Source: Tessaracoccus sp. (lineage in GTDB: Bacteria > Actinomycetota > Actinomycetes > Propionibacteriales > Propionibacteriaceae). Taken from it: a stretch of DNA of 64,000 nt. How positions within the stretch are numbered: the first letter of the stretch is position 1; each line of letters opens with the position of its first letter. This document shows positions 26,162 to 37,182 of the stretch, piece after piece. Position numbers and translations under genes: made by a program. Under the pieces are notes generated by a model. That model searched no databases, was not told the origin of the DNA, and saw nothing but the letters and a program-made list of their open reading frames with translations. The stretch lies in NCBI RefSeq assembly GCF_016714275.1, contig NZ_JADJNP010000004.1, positions 248,001-312,000 of the forward strand. Reading direction: 5' to 3'.

Positions 26162-29100
26162 TCACCGGCCGGCCAGCACTGCGTCGGCGACCTTGTCGGG
26201 ATGGCCGGTGTCACCGTCGTTGAAGACCATGTTCGCGATCCACAGGCCGTCGCTCAGCACGTGGTGGCGCGCCAGCAGGTACTCCTCGCTGGCCTCGATC
26301 GACTCGCACCGGATCCGGCCGTCCACATCCTCGCACGGCACGCCGCTGTCCTCGATCACCGACTGAGCCTCTGCGAGCAGGTCGTCGGGCAGGAGGGCAA
26401 CGGTCGTCTTCAGTCCCTCCGGTGAGCCCTCGAACCGTCCCCAGGCGCAGTCGATCCTTTCCAGCGGCGCGAGCAGCGCGGCGACGCGCACGTCGGTGGC
26501 AAGCACCGCGATCGGAGCGCCCAACGGTCCCGGCCCCTGGAAGAGCTCGTATCCGCGCGTTCCCATCGTGTCGAACGCCGGTGCGTCGAACAGGGCGGTG
26601 CAGCTCGCCGGGAGCCCGCCCGCCGCGGGGGCCGACGTCGTGGGCTCGTCTGTGGTGGGCTCCGTCGTCGGGTCGGTTGAGCCCGGGGCCTCCAGGGGAG
26701 TGGCGTCGTCGGTGTTCGGCGGCGCCGGGGGAGTGGATCCGGATGCGGGGGGTAGGGTTCCCGTTCCGCCGCAGCTCAGGTCGGCGGGGATCGCACGCCC
26801 TGTCGTCTGCTCCCACTCGTCCGCGGTCAGGGACCGGCCGACTGTGGTGCACACGACCTCGGTCCAGCGTGCCGGGCTGAGATCCAGCACTGCGAGACCG
26901 CCGCCGCGGCTGGAGGAGAAGTTCTCGTAGCTGATGACCAGCCGTTCGCCGTCGCCGGAGAACCCGTAGCCCAGCCGAGGGGTGGTGCGGTAGAGGTCCA
27001 GCGGGAGCTCGCCGAGGACGATGCCCGAGCTGAGGCTGCTGAGCTGCATCCGTCCGATCGACAGGAACGACGCGACGAGGTCGGTGTCCTGGTCGATGAC
27101 CAGCGGCGCGGCAGGGTTGTCGGCTAGCGTGGCGACGACGTCGGCGCCGTCGGCGGTGCGCACCGTCGTGACAGATCCCTCGCGCGCCACAAGCAGCTCG
27201 CCCTGGTAGCGCGAGGTCGTGTCCAACGGAACCCGCAGCTCGGCGACCGTCCGTGCGTCCGCGACCGACGACACCACAAGCGGCTTCCCGTTGAAGGTGT
27301 CGTTGCCCACCGCATAGGCGCCGCTGGCCGACAGCGACGACGCAGGCACATCGGAGCGCGTGGCGGTGCCCGAGGCGCGATCGAGCCGTACGAGCCCGGT
27401 CTTCGTCCCGACGAGAAGAGCGTCGTCAGAGGCCAGATACCGGCCGGTCACTTCGCCGGAGCGCAGCTGCGCGTCGCCCTGCAGCACCGCGGCGCCCGCC
27501 TCGCCCAGGCTGTGCCGGGCAAGCTCGCTCCCGTCAGGAGAGAAGAGGACGACGTCGCCCGCCGGGTCGACGAAGAACGCGGAGCCGTCGTCGTGCCAGT
27601 CGAGGAAGAGCCCGGGCACGCGCTGCGGCAACCCGATCCCGAGGACGTGCCAGACCGCTTCCGTGAGCTCATCCGCGGTCACGATCGCCTGCGTCCCCGA
27701 CCGGTTGACGTGCACCTTCGGCGCGCCGCTGGCGTTGGAGAGCGACGACGTCGTCGCCTCCATGCGCGACAACAGCGGGTGCCGGTCGAGGTCCCACAGG
27801 AGCACGCGACCCCCGCCCGCCGACACGAGCTGGCCGCTCTCCAGGAACTGGAGCTGGGTCACGATCGTGCTGCCGGTGAGGGTGAGGAAGTCCGGCTTCT
27901 CGGCGTCGGCAGGAGCGGGCGTCGAGACGTAGATCGCCCCGGATCCGGCGACGGCGACACGGGCGCCCGTCGAGGAGACGGCCGATGCGGTGGCGATGAT
28001 GTCGGGCGCGGCGCCGCGGCGGGCCGCCTGGGTCATGTCGGGGTTGAGCGTGGAGTAGACCGCGACGTCTCCGCCCTGCATCGGCACGGCGACGGCGCTG
28101 CCCGAGGCCGAGAGGGACTCGACCTGGTACCGCAGCGGGATCCATCCGCCGTCGGCCTGGGAGATCAGCGCGAAGTCGCCGAGTGCGCGATGCTGCGCCG
28201 TGAGGAGGTCCTCGGCGCCGGCGAGGACGACGAGGCGCTCGTCGTCGGCGAACGTCAGTCCGCGCACGTACTGATCGATCGTGCCGAGGCCCTCCGCTCG
28301 GGCCGCGCCGCCGACGTCGCGCAGGACACCCAGCTGACCGAGTGACCGCGCGCCCTCCGAGGAGACGGCCTGCAGCGAGTAGATCACGGCCTCGCCCGAC
28401 GGCGAGACGGCCACCGGGCCCGTCGCCTCAGCCGGTACCTCCGCCGTCGCACCGTCGCGCCAGACGGCGACGGACTGGGTCGTCCGCCAGGGGTCCTCGC
28501 CGAAGGAAGCGGCGACCGTCCGCCCGTCGGCGCTCAGGGCGATTCCGGTGACGACGCCGCCCTCCTCGCGGAGCGTCGTCACCGTATCCGTGGCGCGGTC
28601 CCATCGGAGCACCGCGCCCGCGGAGGTTCCGACGACGACGTGTTTTCCGTCCGCGGATCCGGCGAGCGCCGTCGCGCTGCCCTCGAACTCGACGGCATCG
28701 AGCAGGTACGGGTTCGAGGTGATCGACTGGAGGAGCGCCGCGCGGGTCAGCGCGTCGTCCTCCATCCGGAACGCCTGGTCGGCCAGCAGCCGCGCCTTCA
28801 CGATGTCGGTGTGCACGAGCGACTGCGCCGTCGCCGCGAGCTGACGGGCGGTGGCGATCCGCGCCTCCTCCTCGGCGCGGTCGCGTTGCCGGGCCGCCTC
28901 CGTCGCCTGAATGACGGCGACGACGCCGGCGACGAGGGCGGCGACCAGCAGCACGGTCAGCGCGACGATCGCGCCGCGGGCGAGCCGCCGCGCGCGCTTG
29001 TGCTGGCGCACGTTCTCCCCGACGAGGCTGTCGCGGTCCTCTCCCCGCACGGTGGCGGCGATGTCGGCGACGCGCTCCTCGAACCGCGGGTCGGCCGTGC

Positions 29101-29557
29101 CGAGGCTGCCTTCCTCACCGAACCAGCGCAGGTCGATCCAGCGCGGCTCCTCCCGGTAGGCGTCGACCAGCACGGCGGGCAGGCCGGGTGAGCGTTCGGC
29201 GTCGAACCTGTTCGCGGCCCGGTCCCACCAGAGGTCGCCGGAGCCCTGGACGAGCAGGATCGTGTCCGCGGACTTGTGCTCGAGCCACCATCGCAACTCA
29301 TCTGTGACGTACTCGGATACGGCGGCCTCGGGGCTGGTGAGCAGGACGAGCCACTGCGACTGCCGCAGCCCGGTCTCGATCGTCGACCACAGTGCGGTGT
29401 TGGCCGACATGCTCGTGTCGTCGCGGAAGATCCGAGTGGCCCGCAGCCGGTACCAGGGCTTCGCGAAGCGCTCCACCGCCGACTGCAGCGCGGTCGCCAA
29501 CGGCGTGGACGTCGACCGCGCGTAGGAGATGAATGCCTGAAACTGCTCGGAACTCAC
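26162..29557 (-). CDS. TIR domain - transmembrane - beta-propeller protein
   Basis: A 1131-residue protein. Residues 1 to about 170 are a TIR domain (FQAFISYARS at the start, RDDTSMSAN, then SPEAAVSEYVTDELRWW). Glu87 lies where TIR NADases carry their catalytic glutamate. A basic stretch (RQHKRARRLARG) precedes one membrane helix (about 195-216), predicting TIR inside and the rest outside. A short coiled coil with ATARQLAATAQSL follows, then about 650 residues of WD40/propeller-like blades with no Cys, a Pro/Thr linker, and a C-terminal domain. All six cysteines lie after the propeller, fitting oxidised disulfides outside. It is divergent from the RyR-domain gene. Function as a sensor-triggered NAD-cleaving effector is inferred. 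Confidence 0.85.
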   Translation of the reverse strand: MSSEQFQAFISYARSTSTPLATALQSAVERFAKPWYRLRATRIFRDDTSMSANTALWSTIETGLRQSQWLVLLTSPEAAVSEYVTDELRWWLEHKSADTILLVQGSGDLWWDRAANRFDAERSPGLPAVLVDAYREEPRWIDLRWFGEEGSLGTADPRFEERVADIAATVRGEDRDSLVGENVRQHKRARRLARGAIVALTVLLVAALVAGVVAVIQATEAARQRDRAEEEARIATARQLAATAQSLVHTDIVKARLLADQAFRMEDDALTRAALLQSITSNPYLLDAVEFEGSATALAGSADGKHVVVGTSAGAVLRWDRATDTVTTLREEGGVVTGIALSADGRTVAASFGEDPWRTTQSVAVWRDGATAEVPAEATGPVAVSPSGEAVIYSLQAVSSEGARSLGQLGVLRDVGGAARAEGLGTIDQYVRGLTFADDERLVVLAGAEDLLTAQHRALGDFALISQADGGWIPLRYQVESLSASGSAVAVPMQGGDVAVYSTLNPDMTQAARRGAAPDIIATASAVSSTGARVAVAGSGAIYVSTPAPADAEKPDFLTLTGSTIVTQLQFLESGQLVSAGGGRVLLWDLDRHPLLSRMEATTSSLSNASGAPKVHVNRSGTQAIVTADELTEAVWHVLGIGLPQRVPGLFLDWHDDGSAFFVDPAGDVVLFSPDGSELARHSLGEAGAAVLQGDAQLRSGEVTGRYLASDDALLVGTKTGLVRLDRASGTATRSDVPASSLSASGAYAVGNDTFNGKPLVVSSVADARTVAELRVPLDTTSRYQGELLVAREGSVTTVRTADGADVVATLADNPAAPLVIDQDTDLVASFLSIGRMQLSSLSSGIVLGELPLDLYRTTPRLGYGFSGDGERLVISYENFSSSRGGGLAVLDLSPARWTEVVCTTVGRSLTADEWEQTTGRAIPADLSCGGTGTLPPASGSTPPAPPNTDDATPLEAPGSTDPTTEPTTDEPTTSAPAAGGLPASCTALFDAPAFDTMGTRGYELFQGPGPLGAPIAVLATDVRVAALLAPLERIDCAWGRFEGSPEGLKTTVALLPDDLLAEAQSVIEDSGVPCEDVDGRIRCESIEASEEYLLARHHVLSDGLWIANMVFNDGDTGHPDKVADAVLAGR

Positions 29558-29690
29558 TGGCGGCCCCCGCGTCGTCGTGGTCGTGTTGGCCCCCAGTATT
29601 GCCGGTGCGACGGCCGATGTCGACGTCTTCGTGGTCGACGGCTAGGCCTTTTACCCGACACAATGGGCTCGACCGGCAGGGAGGACCCCG
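29558..29690. promoter_or_regulatory. Shared divergent promoter region of the TIR and RyR genes
   Basis: A 133-base region. CACAAT at about 29660 is a possible -10 for the plus gene, and AGGGAGGA just before its ATG is a good ribosome-binding site. No palindrome or repressor gene is evident beside it, so regulation of the pair is not explained locally. Confidence 0.4.
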
Positions 29691-32231
29691 ATGAAGCAGT
29701 TCCTTGGTCAGATGCGACGACGGCTCCGCAGACATGCCTGGGCGGCGTTCACTGTCGCCCTCTTCCTGGTCGCCGCCGGGCTCGGGCTGGCCGGGTGGCT
29801 GCGGCACGGCCTCGGTTTCTGGGATGCGCTCTACCGCACGATGGGGCTGTTCGTGATCGACGGCGAGGCCGTCGGCGAGATCAACGGGCTGCTCGCGGTC
29901 GCGCGGTTCGCGGCCCCCTTGGCGACCGCCAGCGGCATCGTGGCCATCGTCCTGCGCGCACTCTCCGGACAGTGGGCGATGTGGCGCGCGAAGCGAAGCA
30001 CCGGCCACGTCATCCTGCTCGGCGGCGGTGCGGAAGCCGCGGAACTCGCGATCCGTTACCGCGAGGACCACCCCGTGGTCGTCGTGGGGGATACAACAGC
30101 CGAGGACCAGGCTGAACTGCGGGCCGCCCGCGTGCGGTGGGTGACCGCGGCCGGCGAGGCCCAGCTGCGGAGGATCGTCGACGGATGCTGGGCCGTCGTC
30201 GTTACGGCGCCCGATGACCAGGCGGCGTCCTCGCTCACGGGCCGGGTCCGGGAGCTCAACCGGGCACTGGGCCAGAACCCGACCGTCATCACGGTGGTCG
30301 ACTCCCGGGACGTGGCCGTCGACTGGAGGCACTCTGCCAACGATCACGTGATCTGTCGCTCCGAGCAGGTCGCGCGGTCGGTTCTGCGGGCCTGCCCGCC
30401 CTTCGAGGAGGGGCGCGTGTCTCGCTCCCCGCTCGTGCTGGGCAATGGCCGGCTGGCCGCGGAGTTGGTCGCGCGCATCTTCGAGGGGTGGCAGCAGCCC
30501 GGCGAGTCCATCACCGTGCACTGCGGCGGCCCTGACGAGGAACGCGCCTTCCTCGTGGAGCGGGGGCTGACCGTCTCGGGGACGGCGCCGACAGCGGCGC
30601 CCGACGGGCCGCAAGGCATGGGAACGCTCCGCTGGCACCCGCTTCCGTCGGGGACGCATCTCGCGCCCCAGCTGGTCGATGACGTGTTGAGCGAGTGGGA
30701 GGTGACCTGGCTCGCCTACAGCAAGCGGGCCGACTACCAGACCGGCCCGGCCTCGGTGTTCGTCGCCTACGACGACGACACGGTCACCCTCACCGTCGCC
30801 AACGCGATCCGGCGAGCCCTGGGCGACCGGGTCATCGTCGTCGCCGTTCCCCAGAACGACGGCCTCGCCAGGCATCTGCGTGCGCCGGGCGTCATCTGCC
30901 ATCCCCAGGAGGAGCTGCTGCGCACCCCGAGCCAGCTGAATCGGACCCTCGCCACCGACCTCGCCGAGGAGCTGGTGGCCGAACTCGGGCGGTGGCCCGA
31001 CGACGTGCCGAGCCTGTTCGGACACATCTCGCGCGAGCCGGACCAGGCGGCCGTCCTCGCGGAGCAGAGCGACGACGTGCGCAGGGGCGTCGAGGCGGTG
31101 TCGGGCGAGATCAGGGCGGTGGTCGAGAGGGCCGGGTTCGACGTGGTGTCGGCACCGCTCCCGTCGACCCGGGTCACCGTGCTCACCCCGACGGAGCTGT
31201 CCGACGTGGCGCGGGCGCTCGATGCCCGGGTCCCGCGCAGCCCGGGAGACGTGACGCCCTGGGAGCGCCGCACCCGGCTCCTCGAGCTCGCCGGCCGGCT
31301 GCCCGCGCTGCTCAATCGTGCGGGCCGAGCCCTTGTCAGGGAGCGGCGGACCGTCGACCCCATCTCTCTGACGAGGCTGCGCGAGCTGGCGCAGCTGACC
31401 CATGCGGGATACCGGGAGTTGGCGGACCGTACCAGGAACGCGACTGGATCGGCGTACGCGGACATGGCCTGGCGCCGGCTCCCCGAGCTGGTGCAGAGCT
31501 CGAACGTGGCCCAGGTCTTGGACATTCCGGTGAAGCTCGCGCTGCTGGGAGTGCGGCTCACCCGGACGTCCGACGCGGACGGGCGCGCCTACGCGTTCAC
31601 GGCGGACGACATCGAGCTCCTTGCCTACGAGGAGCATCGTCGCTGGGCGCACTTCCACATTCGCAACGGCCGGCACTCGCACAACTGGAACATCCCCTGG
31701 GATGTGCTGCCCGACGAGGTGCGGGAGTACGACCGCCAGGTGGTGCGCCGGATCCCGCTACTGCTGGAGGAGGCGGGCCTCGTCATGGTCACGGGCGATG
31801 CGGATCCGGACCTGCCGCCCGCTCCCGAGCTGGGGCCGCCGCAGGGGAGGTTCCGGCGGGTCGGCCGGGTCCGCGCCATGCGGCTCACCGCGCCGCGATC
31901 GTGGGCCACCGCACGCGGCGACGAACTCCGCGGCGAGGCAGGAGACTGGTGGGTCCAGGCCGACGACGACACGGACCGCGAGGGTCGCTCTGTCACGCCC
32001 GAGGCGTTCGCTCGGACCTACCTGCACCTGGAGGGTGACCGCTACGAGCGCGTCAGCACCGTCCACGCGCGACAGGTGCGGACGCGCGAGGTGATCCCCA
32101 CAACCGAGGGACCTTCCACTGCCGAGCCCGGAGACTGGGTCATCACCGACGATGTCGGCGTCACGTGGCCCGTTCCCGCCGACGGTTTCGCGACGCTGTA
32201 CCAGCCGGTAGGAGTCGCTCCTCGGTCCTGA
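29691..32231 (+). CDS. Channel-like RCK/TrkA-N protein with RyR and PGDYG-like domains
   Basis: An 846-residue protein. Two membrane helices (about 15-37 and 68-88) flank a pore-loop-like segment (FWDALYRTMGLFVIDG) where K+ channels carry TVGYG, so selectivity is uncertain. A first Rossmann/RCK domain (105-235; LLGGGAEAAELA) and a second (246-410; VLGNGRLAAELV) follow. Residues about 599-697 match bacterial RyR domains (SSNVAQVLDIPVKLALLG, EEHRRWAHFHIRNG, PWDVLPDEVREYDRQVVRRIP). Two PGDYG-like modules end the protein (746-786, GDWWVQAD; 811-840, PGDWVITD). A ligand-gated channel or conductance is a reasonable model. The neighbour is the divergent TIR protein. Confidence 0.8.
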   Translation: MKQFLGQMRRRLRRHAWAAFTVALFLVAAGLGLAGWLRHGLGFWDALYRTMGLFVIDGEAVGEINGLLAVARFAAPLATASGIVAIVLRALSGQWAMWRAKRSTGHVILLGGGAEAAELAIRYREDHPVVVVGDTTAEDQAELRAARVRWVTAAGEAQLRRIVDGCWAVVVTAPDDQAASSLTGRVRELNRALGQNPTVITVVDSRDVAVDWRHSANDHVICRSEQVARSVLRACPPFEEGRVSRSPLVLGNGRLAAELVARIFEGWQQPGESITVHCGGPDEERAFLVERGLTVSGTAPTAAPDGPQGMGTLRWHPLPSGTHLAPQLVDDVLSEWEVTWLAYSKRADYQTGPASVFVAYDDDTVTLTVANAIRRALGDRVIVVAVPQNDGLARHLRAPGVICHPQEELLRTPSQLNRTLATDLAEELVAELGRWPDDVPSLFGHISREPDQAAVLAEQSDDVRRGVEAVSGEIRAVVERAGFDVVSAPLPSTRVTVLTPTELSDVARALDARVPRSPGDVTPWERRTRLLELAGRLPALLNRAGRALVRERRTVDPISLTRLRELAQLTHAGYRELADRTRNATGSAYADMAWRRLPELVQSSNVAQVLDIPVKLALLGVRLTRTSDADGRAYAFTADDIELLAYEEHRRWAHFHIRNGRHSHNWNIPWDVLPDEVREYDRQVVRRIPLLLEEAGLVMVTGDADPDLPPAPELGPPQGRFRRVGRVRAMRLTAPRSWATARGDELRGEAGDWWVQADDDTDREGRSVTPEAFARTYLHLEGDRYERVSTVHARQVRTREVIPTTEGPSTAEPGDWVITDDVGVTWPVPADGFATLYQPVGVAPRS

Positions 32232-32251
32232 AGCCGCAGCAGAGGGCATGC

Positions 32252-32257
32252 GAGACT
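32252..32257 (+). promoter_or_regulatory. Putative leaderless -10 box of nadE
   Basis: GAGACT, 7 nt before the ATG at 32265. It gives nadE its own promoter, separate from the RyR gene that ends 33 bases upstream. Confidence 0.4.
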
Positions 32258-32264
32258 TGGGCGC

Positions 32265-34345
<2,081 letters not shown>

Positions 34346-34349
<4 letters not shown>

Positions 34350-34972
34350 TCGGCATGGGCCGCACCGCGCACCGGTACGTCCGGCTCGCCGTATCCCTCA
34401 TCCTGGGAATCGTCGCGGGACTCCTGGGTGGGCCGCTCGGGCCGGGCGCCGGGGCGCTGCTCGGATGGTCGGTCGGTGCGCTGGTCTACGGCCTTTGGAC
34501 GTGGGGTCGGGTGTGGGGACTCGACGTCGACCAGACGCGGGCGCACGCCCAGGAGGAAGACCCCGGGCGGGGCCTCATGGACGCCTTGCTCGTCGTGGCC
34601 GCGATCGGCAGCGTCGGTGGCGTCGCGCTGGTGCTGGTTGCGGCGAAGGGCAGCGGGATCGCCGCGGCCACGCTGGGCGTCGCCGGCGTCGTCGCCTCCT
34701 GGGTGCTCATCCACACCGTCTACGGCGTTCGGTACGCCGATCTGTACTTCTCCGCGCCCGCGCCGCCCATCGACTTCGGCGACGAGCAGCCCACCTACAC
34801 CGACTTCGCCTATCTATCGTTCTGCCTGGGGATGACCTACCAGATCTCCGATACCAACCTGAAGACCAGGCAGCTGCGCAAGGTGGTGCTGTGGCACACG
34901 CTGCTGTCCTACTTCCTGGGCGCGGTCGTGCTGGCCTGCACGATCAACCTGGTGTCAGGCCTGGCCGCCTAA
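34346..34972 (+). CDS. DUF1345 family membrane protein
   Basis: A 208-residue membrane protein with about five predicted helices. The segment HTVYGVRYADLYF, then DFAYLSFCLGMTYQISDTNL and the final TINLVSGL, are characteristic of DUF1345, a family without known function. It starts at GTG overlapping the nadE stop; ATG at 34355 is an alternative. It overlaps the convergent alanine dehydrogenase end by 4 bases. Confidence 0.85.
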
Positions 34973-36087
34973 GCCTCGATCGCGGCCTCGACCGGGGTCC
35001 ACTCTCGTCCGAACGCGGCGGCGACCGGCTCTGACGTCAACAGGCCGGCATGCGCAGACAAGCCGCGGGCGACGGCGGCGTCGGCGCGCATCGCCCCTTG
35101 CCAGCCGTGGTCCGCGAGCGCACGGACATAGGGGAGTGTGGCGTTGGTGAGCGCCCAGGTCGACGTCACAGGCACGGCGCCGGGGATGTTGGCGACGCAG
35201 TAGAACGTGGATCCGTGCACCGGGAAAGTGGGGTCGGCGTGCGTCGTCGGACGGCTCGGCTCGAAGCAGCCGCCCTGGTCGATCGACACGTCGACGAGCA
35301 CCGACCCGGGCTTCATGGTCGCGACCATGTCGTCGGTCACCAGCTTCGGCGCCCGGGCACCCGGGGCGAGCACGGTGCCGATGACCAGGTCCGCGTCGCG
35401 CAACGCCTGCCGGATGACAAGCTCCGACGAAGCCAGCTGATGCACGCGGTTGTCCCAGATCCGGAGGCAGTCACGGAGCTTGTCGAAGTTCGTGTCGAGC
35501 AGCGTGACGTCGGCGCCCATGCCGACCGCGATGTGGGTCGCGTTCTGCCCCGCGGTGCCGGCGCCGAGCACGACCACCTTCGCGTTGGCGACGCCCGCGA
35601 TGCCACCCATCAGCACGCCGCGCCCGCCGTTGTTCTTCAGCAGCGCCTGCGCTCCGAGCTGCGGGGCCAGGCAGCCCGCCACCTCGCTCATCGGGTACAG
35701 CAGCGGCAGCATCCCCGACGGCAGTTGCACCGTCTCGTACGCGACCGCCGTCACGCCGGAGGCCAGCAGCGCGTCGGTCAGCCGCTCGTTGGCGGCGAGA
35801 TGCAGGTAGGTGAAGAGGGTCAGCCCGGGCCGCAGCCGGTGGTACTCCTCCGGGAGCGGCTCCTTGACCTTGAGCACGAGGTCGGCGTCCGCCCACAACA
35901 GGTCTGGATCCTCGACGATCACGGCACCGACGGCGCGGTAGTCGTCGTCCGCGATGGCGGACCCGACTCCGGCGCCGGTTTCCACCGCCACCCGGTGCCC
36001 GCGGGCGACCAGCTCGTGCGCGCCCACAGGCGTGAGCGCCACGCGGAACTCGCTGTTCTTGACCTCGCGGGGGACACCAATGAGCAT
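34969..36087 (-). CDS. ald: Alanine dehydrogenase
   Basis: A 372-residue NAD-dependent enzyme interconverting L-alanine and pyruvate plus ammonia. The start MLIGVPREVKNSEFRVALTP, the catalytic region LVLKVKEPLPEEY, the substrate loop YLHLAAN, and the NAD-binding VVVLGAGTAGQNATHIAVGMGADVTLLD (Rossmann) are all intact. It ends within DUF1345 on the other strand. A GTAACT box 7 nt before the ATG suggests leaderless transcription; an 11-bp hairpin lies upstream (36142-36187). Length is normal. Confidence 0.95.
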   Translation of the reverse strand: MLIGVPREVKNSEFRVALTPVGAHELVARGHRVAVETGAGVGSAIADDDYRAVGAVIVEDPDLLWADADLVLKVKEPLPEEYHRLRPGLTLFTYLHLAANERLTDALLASGVTAVAYETVQLPSGMLPLLYPMSEVAGCLAPQLGAQALLKNNGGRGVLMGGIAGVANAKVVVLGAGTAGQNATHIAVGMGADVTLLDTNFDKLRDCLRIWDNRVHQLASSELVIRQALRDADLVIGTVLAPGARAPKLVTDDMVATMKPGSVLVDVSIDQGGCFEPSRPTTHADPTFPVHGSTFYCVANIPGAVPVTSTWALTNATLPYVRALADHGWQGAMRADAAVARGLSAHAGLLTSEPVAAAFGREWTPVEAAIEA

Positions 36088-36094
36088 GTGGCCA

Positions 36095-36100
36095 AGTTAC
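36095..36100 (-). promoter_or_regulatory. Putative leaderless -10 box of ald
   Basis: Minus-strand GTAACT, 7 nt before the ald ATG at 36087. If used, the upstream hairpin would be promoter DNA or a terminator for pfkB, not a leader RNA. Confidence 0.4.
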
Positions 36101-36141
36101 GCCTGTTTTGTCTCATCTGACTGCGCGCCGGAAAAGTACAC

Positions 36142-36187
36142 CCAGATAGGGCTTTCGGCGCGCCGATGGCGGGTTTGCCCCATCTGG
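36142..36187 (-). terminator. 11-bp hairpin between the PfkB kinase and ald
   Basis: On the minus strand, 36177-36187 pairs with 36142-36152 over 11 bp with one G-U pair, and an 8-bp stem (36123-36130 with 36156-36163) is an alternative pairing. It starts 9 bases past the kinase stop, so it probably ends that operon. An operator or attenuator for ald is also possible. Confidence 0.5.
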
Positions 36188-36195
36188 CCGCACTT

Positions 36196-37104
36196 TCACG
36201 GCAGAGCGGCCGCCAACTCCTCGCGGGTGGGGCCTGTCGCCGACCCCAGACGGGTGACGGCGAGGGCCGCCGCTGCGTTGGCGCGTCGGATGGCCGCGGG
36301 AAGGGTGAGGCCTTCGGCGAGGCCCGCGAGCAGCGCGCCGGCATGGGCGTCGCCCGCGCCGGTGGTGTCGACGACGTCGACAGGGATCGAGCCGATCAGC
36401 TCCGGATCCGCGTCGCGGCGATGCAGCCACGCGCCGTCGGCCCCGACGCGCGCGACGACCACCGCGCCGTCGGCCAGGCGTGGCCAGAGCGTCGTCAGCG
36501 TCCCGCCGGGCTCCTCGCCCAGGAGGCCGAGCTCGCGCTCGTTCAGGCTGAGGACGGTGGTCGCGGCCAGCGCGGCGTCGAGGACATCCGACGGGATCTC
36601 GGCGATGAGCGGGCCGGGGTCGACCAGCAGCGTGCGCGGCCGGAACCGGGCAAGCCAGCGAGCGGCCGCCGGGCCGGTCGTCGGGTAGACGAGGTCGTAG
36701 CCGCTGAGATACACGGCGTCGTCGGGCCGCCAGTCGATGGAGGCGAGGTCCTCGTCGGTGATCTGCTGCTCGACGCCAGGGCTGGTGACGAACGTGCGCT
36801 CCCCGTCGGGCTCCACGAGGCCGATGCAAGTGCCGGAGTCGCCGGACGGGCCACGCGGGAGGAGGGCGTCGACGCCGAGGTCGCCGAGGGCACGGATCAG
36901 GAGGTCGCCGAGCGGCCCCGTGCCGATCCGGCCACAGAGCGCCGTCGGCAGGCCGAGACGCACCGCCGCGGCCGCGATGTTGAACGCGCCTCCGGCCTGC
37001 GTCGCGACCGGCCCGGCGAGCACGTCGCCGCCCCGCGCAGGGAGCCGGGGCACGGTCATCAGCTGGTCGGCGATCACGCTCCCGATCACGACGAGCCTAG
37101 TCAT
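36196..37104 (-). CDS. PfkB-family carbohydrate kinase
   Basis: A 302-residue ribokinase-fold sugar or nucleoside kinase. The N-terminal GSVIADQLMTVPRLPARGGDV and GGAFNIAAAAVRLG bind sugar; the C-terminal DTTGAGDAHAGALLAG has the anion hole and catalytic Asp. ATG 37104 (MTRLVVIG) is preferred to an upstream extension through a REP-like element. It follows the ADP-ribosylglycohydrolase gene on the same strand with a gap of 78 bases. The pair suggests release of ribose or a ribosyl compound from an ADP-ribosyl or N-glycosyl substrate, then phosphorylation. Exact sugar unknown. Confidence 0.87.
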   Translation of the reverse strand: MTRLVVIGSVIADQLMTVPRLPARGGDVLAGPVATQAGGAFNIAAAAVRLGLPTALCGRIGTGPLGDLLIRALGDLGVDALLPRGPSGDSGTCIGLVEPDGERTFVTSPGVEQQITDEDLASIDWRPDDAVYLSGYDLVYPTTGPAAARWLARFRPRTLLVDPGPLIAEIPSDVLDAALAATTVLSLNERELGLLGEEPGGTLTTLWPRLADGAVVVARVGADGAWLHRRDADPELIGSIPVDVVDTTGAGDAHAGALLAGLAEGLTLPAAIRRANAAAALAVTRLGSATGPTREELAAALP

Positions 37105-37123
37105 GGCGTACCGCCGGACCGCT

Positions 37124-37171
37124 GGTTGAGCCGGATCCCCGCGCGAAGCGCGGGGTCCGCGGCGAAACCAA
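37124..37171. repeat. Dispersed REP-like element, copy B
   Basis: GGTTGAGCCGG at the left and CGAAACCAAT at the right flank a hairpin made of CCCCGC and GCGGGG. It matches copy A at 19421-19467 in three blocks. It lies between the ADP-ribosylglycohydrolase and PfkB genes. Confidence 0.6.
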
Positions 37172-37182
37172 TGAACTGGCAC

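Noticed and set aside
29298..31682. Minus-strand ORF of about 790 codons opposite the RyR gene
   Set aside because: No domain pattern; shadow of the RyR/RCK coding frame.
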